10,000 nucleotides of DNA from Neocallimastix lanati (nom. inval.) (lineage: Eukaryota > Neocallimastigomycota > Neocallimastigomycetes > Neocallimastigales > Neocallimastigaceae). Both the position numbers and the translations under genes were made by a program. The notes beneath the pieces were generated by a model. It worked only from the letters and a program-made list of their open reading frames with translations. It had not been told where the DNA came from and did no database searches. The stretch spans positions 190,001 to 200,000 of the forward strand of contig JACVTC010000002.1 in NCBI GenBank assembly GCA_016946835.1. Reading direction: 5' to 3'. This document shows, piece after piece, positions 6,212-10,000 of the stretch (positions are counted from its first letter, which is position 1; each line of letters starts with the position of its first letter).

Positions 6212-9200
6212 ATGGGATTATTACGAAGAGCTACTACAGAGTTCTCTATAAGATCTCACACTGAAAATTCAGAATTTTTTTCATCTAAAGATGGAGCAGA
6301 GGGAAAAAGAAGAATTTTTATTAATATACCAATGGAAATTCCTTGGATAAAAAGTAACGGTCTTCCAAGAGTACAATTTCCAAATAATAGAATTTTTACT
6401 TCTCACTATACATGGTAAATAAATATATATATATAATATATATTACTTTTTTTTTTTTTTTTTTTTAAAAAAAAATAATATCAGAATAAATAAATAAAAG
6501 TAAATAAATAAAAATTAAAAATTACAAAAAATAATAATGTTTATAAAATAAATATAAATATATTTTTATTCTATTTAATAATACAAAATACATTTCTAAT
6601 TAAATTATATTATACTGTATATTATATGTTATTTGTATTATAGGTATAATTTTATTCCAAAAAATTTATTTGAACAATTTCGTTCAGTCGCAAACTTTTA
6701 TTTCTTAATATTAGTTATACTACAACTTTTACCTCAATTTCAAGTATGTTAATTATAAAAATAATATATTATAAAGTTTTAAATAATATTATAAACTACT
6801 GTTATATTATTATAAATAAAATTTTATTTATTTTAACAACTATAATATTTAAATCATTATATAGTATGGTTCAAGTCCAATTACAACGGCAGCACCAATG
6901 CTTTTTATTGTTGGTGTAACAGCTTTGAGAGTAAGTGATATTTTTTTTTCTAAAGAAAAAAAAAATAATAATAATAATAAAAAATTATAAAAAATTAAAT
7001 CATAAATAAAAAATAAATATAAATAAATATCAAATTTAAATATTTTATTAAAAAATATATACAAACAATTAATGAGAACATATTTTAATTAAATTATAAT
7101 TATTAACTTTAAATTTATATATATAATACGTATATGTATGATATATATTAAATCATTTATAATGAAAAAAAAAAAAAAAAATAAATCATTTATAATGAAA
7201 AAAAAAAAAAAAAATCATTTATAATGAAAAAAAAAAAAAAATTAGGCTGGTTTTGAAGATTATAAACGTCATGAAACTGATCATAAACGTAATTGGATGA
7301 AAACAATAAAACTTGGAGGATGGAAAAACCAAAATTATATAATTCAATCTCAATCAAAACTAAAACTACTTTATCAAAAAATTGTAGCTAAACTTTCCTT
7401 TAGACCATATCATGAAGATGATAATATAGAAGATAATACAGCATCAGAAATTCCTTTAATGGAATTAAATGAAGAATTTTCATCAAGTGAACATATAAAA
7501 AGTAGATCTAGTTCATTTAATAAGAGTACAACCTCTTTAAATAGTATGAAAAGTAATCGTCATAGTATAAAAAATGAAATACCAAAATGGATAGGTACCA
7601 CATGGCAAGATTTACATGTTGGTGATTTTGTATTATTAAGAGAAAATGATTTAATTCCTGCAGATATATTGGTTATTTCAACCAGTGAACAAGATAATCT
7701 TTGTTATATTGAAACTAAAAATTTAGATGGTGAAACCAATTTGAAAGTACGACAAGGTATTAAAGAATTTGGTGGTATAAAGAAAACTAATGATTTGGCT
7801 TCCATAAAATGTTATTTAGATGCAGATGCACCAAATAATAATTTATATACCTTTAAGGGAGTATTACATATGGTAGATCAAGATACTGGAGAAGAAACAC
7901 AAAACCTTTGTACCATTAATTCCATGCTTTTAAGAGATTGTATTCTTAAAAATACGGAATGGGTTATTGGTTTAGTTGTATACACCGGATTTCATACAAA
8001 ATCTATCTTAAATACCGGTGATTCTCCATCCAAACGTAGTAAAATTGAAAAACAATTAAATCCACAAGTTCTTTTGAATTTTTTAATTTTGGCTATTATG
8101 TGTATTGTATGTGCTGTCACTCACTATCTTTATACTGCCTCATTTAAATCAGAAAATGCCCAATTTTGGACGGGTGATGATAATTCCGATGGTAATGAAT
8201 CACCTATTATTGCTGCCATCAAAACTTTTATTAATTCCTTAATTTTATATCAAAATATTATTCCTATTGCCTTGTATGTTAGTGTTGAAATTTCTAAAAC
8301 GCTTCATGCCTTCTTCATTTATTCTGATGAAGAAATTTATGATGAAGAGTTGGAGAAGCCAACGCTTGCTAGATCTTGGAATTTATCTGATGATTTAGGT
8401 CAAATTGAATATATTTTCTCCGATAAAACTGGTACGCTCACTCGTAATGTCATGAATTTCCGTAAGTGTACTATTAATGGTGTTTTATATGGTGATGCCT
8501 ATGTCACCGAAGCTCAAATGGGTCAAAATAAAGCCAATAATGTGGCTGTTAATGCCGATGATTCCGAAAAACAATTTGAAGATGAAATGGTTGAAATGCA
8601 TAAATTAATGAAATCTGTTTTTAATCCGATCTACGTTACTGATAAACCAACATTTGCCGATGCTAATCTTTATAAGGATATTATTGAAGATGGGGATCAG
8701 GCCTCCTTTATTAAGGAGTTCTTTATTCTTTTAGCCACTTGTAATACGGTGTTAACGGAAGTGAAAAAGGATGAGGATGAAGTAAATAGTAAGGAAGAGG
8801 ATGAAGATCCCTTACATAATATTGATGAATCGCTCATGTCCGAGGATAGTCATGATGCCAAATTATTATCCTACCGTGCCCAATCTCCCGATGAAGGTGC
8901 TTTAGTCGAAGGAGCTCGTAATTTAGGTTTCACTTTAATCGGTAGAAATCAATCAAAGTTAATGTTAGATGTATTGGGAGAACAACAGACGTATGAAGCC
9001 TTACAAGTCATTGAATTTGATAGTGACCGTAAGAGAATGTCTGTAATTTTCCGTACTCCAGACAATCAAATTATCATTTTCTGTAAGGGAGCAGACAGTG
9101 TCATCTTTGAAAGATTAGCTGCTGGACAGGATAAAATTAAGGAAGTGACCCTGGATCATTTACAACGTTTTGCTTCTGAAGGGTTGAGAACCCTTTGTTT

Positions 9201-10000
9201 AGGTTATCGTGTCTTGAATGAAGAAGAATTTATGGATTGGCATAAACGTTACAAGGAGGCTTCCTTATTAGATTCAGAGGAAGCTCAACAGCAAATAGCT
9301 CTCTTAAATGATGAGGTTGAAAATAACTTTATTTTAATTGGGGCTTCTGCTATTGAAGATAAATTACAAGATGGTGTTCCTGAATGTATTGAAACACTTT
9401 CAAAGGCTGGTATTAAAATTTGGGTTTTGACGGGTGATAAATTGGAAACCGCTATTAATATTGGTTTTGCATGTAATCTTTTGAATCATAATATGCAAAT
9501 TATTGTTATTCGAGGAGACGATGAGGAGGATACGTATAATCAATTGGTTAAGGCATTATCCTCTTTCTGGGCTGAGGATGGTACCGATATTTCGGGTAAT
9601 CCTTATTCTCTAGTCATTGATGGTCAGTCGTTAAAGCATGCTTTAGGACGTCGTTCTAAGGCTCTTCTCTTAGAATTAAGTTGTCGTTGTAAGGCCGTCA
9701 TTTGTTGTCGTGTCTCGCCACTTCAAAAGGCTAAAGTTGTTTCGCTTGTAAAGAAAGGTTTAGGAGCAATGTGTTTAGCTGTTGGAGATGGTGCCAACGA
9801 TATTAGTATGATTCAAGAAGCCGATATTGGTGTAGGTATCAGTGGTAAGGAAGGTGCACAGGCCGTCATGTCTGCTGATTATGCCATCGGTCAGTTTAGA
9901 TTCTTAACTCGTCTTCTCTTAGTCCATGGACGTTGGGCATACATGCGTACTGCCAATTTAATTTTAACGTATTTCTATAAGAATGTTGTTTGGCTCTTCG
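6212..10000 (+). CDS. P4-type ATPase, phospholipid flippase, Dnf1/Dnf2-like (3' end beyond window)
   Basis: Spliced gene with exons 6212-6414, 6644-6743, 6865-6930 and 7246-10000; 1,041 codons are visible. P4-ATPases use ATP to move phospholipids from the outer to the cytosolic leaflet of plasma, Golgi or endosomal membranes, usually with a Cdc50 partner. Seen: RRIFINIP near residue 33; TM1 about 80-99; TM2 about 107-123; A-domain DGETN at 284-288 with dephosphorylation Glu286; TM3 about 398-418; TM4 about 452-472 with PIAL at 463-466; phosphorylation motif DKTGTLT with catalytic Asp516; SPDEGALV at 670-677; KGA with Lys737; TGDK at 852-855; GDGAND at 970-975; and [19 protein letters not shown] leading into TM5. 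A Ser-rich insert lies at about 209-230 and an acidic one at about 630-660. Wording around [25 protein letters not shown] and the TM5 approach fits fungal Dnf1/2 better than Drs2 or Neo1, from recalled family sequence. The N-terminus, about 35 residues before the first conserved motif, is much shorter than in yeast Dnf1. Localisation and substrate are not determinable. Confidence 0.96.
6415..6643 (+). other. Intron 1 of the P4-ATPase gene (229 nt)
   Basis: Donor GTAAAT at 6415 and acceptor TATAG ending at 6643. Joining TG from exon 1 to G from exon 2 restores a Trp codon (residue 68) and links TSHYTW to [12 protein letters not shown], as expected for the region before TM1. A CTAAT at 6596-6600 fits the fungal CTRAY branch-site pattern, about 45 nt before the acceptor. 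The intron contains 20 T followed by 9 A at 6447-6475. Without splicing the frame stops at TAA, two bases into the intron. Confidence 0.92.
6744..6864 (+). other. Intron 2 of the P4-ATPase gene (121 nt)
   Basis: Donor GTATGT at 6744 and acceptor ATATAG ending at 6864, in phase 0. It joins LLPQFQ to [11 protein letters not shown], the TM1-TM2 loop of the family. TTAAC at about 6833-6837 is a possible branch site, 27 nt before the acceptor. Confidence 0.92.
6931..7245 (+). other. Intron 3 of the P4-ATPase gene (315 nt)
   Basis: Donor GTAAGT at 6931 and acceptor ATTAG ending at 7245, in phase 0. It joins GVTALR to AGFEDYKRH, a strongly conserved P4-ATPase junction after TM2. The last 90 nt are a minisatellite rich in A runs, so no pyrimidine tract precedes the acceptor. 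TATTAAC at about 7101-7107 resembles a yeast branch site but lies roughly 140 nt from the acceptor. Exon 3, between introns 2 and 3, is only 66 nt (22 codons). Confidence 0.92.
7153..7241 (+). repeat. Three-copy minisatellite inside intron 3
   Basis: The 12-mer TCATTTATAATG occurs exactly at 7153-7164, 7186-7197 and 7215-7226. Each copy is followed by a run of about 15-17 A. Copies start 33 and 29 bp apart, and the last A run ends four bases before the TTAG acceptor. Confidence 0.95.

Noticed and set aside
6212-6418. Free-standing 68-residue protein
   Set aside because: The stop codon is formed by the intron donor (TG|GTAAAT). Removing the intron continues the conserved P4-ATPase sequence, so this is exon 1 and not a separate small gene.
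6868-6878. tRNA internal promoter B-box match (GGTTCAAGTCC)
   Set aside because: It is coding sequence for GSSP in exon 3. No A box precedes it and the flanks do not fold into a cloverleaf.
6849-7064. Minus-strand 71-residue open frame
   Set aside because: It lies antisense to exon 3 and intron 3 of the flippase gene, and most of it is low-complexity Phe/Leu/Ile sequence from A/T repeats.

Overview
This window looks like nuclear DNA from an extremely AT-rich eukaryote. The best fit is an anaerobic gut fungus (Neocallimastigomycota). That assignment is an inference from four things: very AT-rich intergenic DNA full of A/T-only microsatellites, short GT-AG introns, a fungal Dnf1/Dnf2-type lipid flippase, and a decayed Ty1/copia retroelement. 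The standard genetic code reads cleanly through more than 1,000 codons. No bacterial operon structure, rRNA, tRNA or CRISPR array is visible.

Layout. Positions 1-150 are simple repeats: a TTA run, then heptamer repeats around a palindromic core. Positions 150-1018 hold, on the minus strand, a broken relic of copia reverse transcriptase and RNase H with stops, frameshifts and A/T-run insertions. Positions 1019-6100 are a gene desert of about 5 kb. It contains several repeat arrays: a 10/14-bp interleaved array at 2471-2600, an eight-copy palindrome-core array at 3116-3470 with inverted relatives at 56-150 and 4381-4520, and two overlapping perfect palindromes at 3853-3913. No intact gene is visible there.

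The only functional-looking gene starts at 6212 on the plus strand and runs off the right edge. It encodes a P4-type ATPase (phospholipid flippase) in four visible exons: 6212-6414, 6644-6743, 6865-6930 and 7246 to the window end. The visible part is 1,041 codons. It covers TM1-TM4, the A, P and N domains with all catalytic motifs, and the start of TM5. The rest of the membrane domain and the C-terminus lie outside the window.

I found no undescribed multi-gene system. The observations most worth following are the dispersed repeat family with a palindromic core, the overlapping perfect palindromes, a steep rise in third-position G+C along the flippase gene together with introns packed at its 5' end, a minisatellite of A-runs directly before a splice acceptor, and non-consensus residues at the flippase lipid-selectivity positions.
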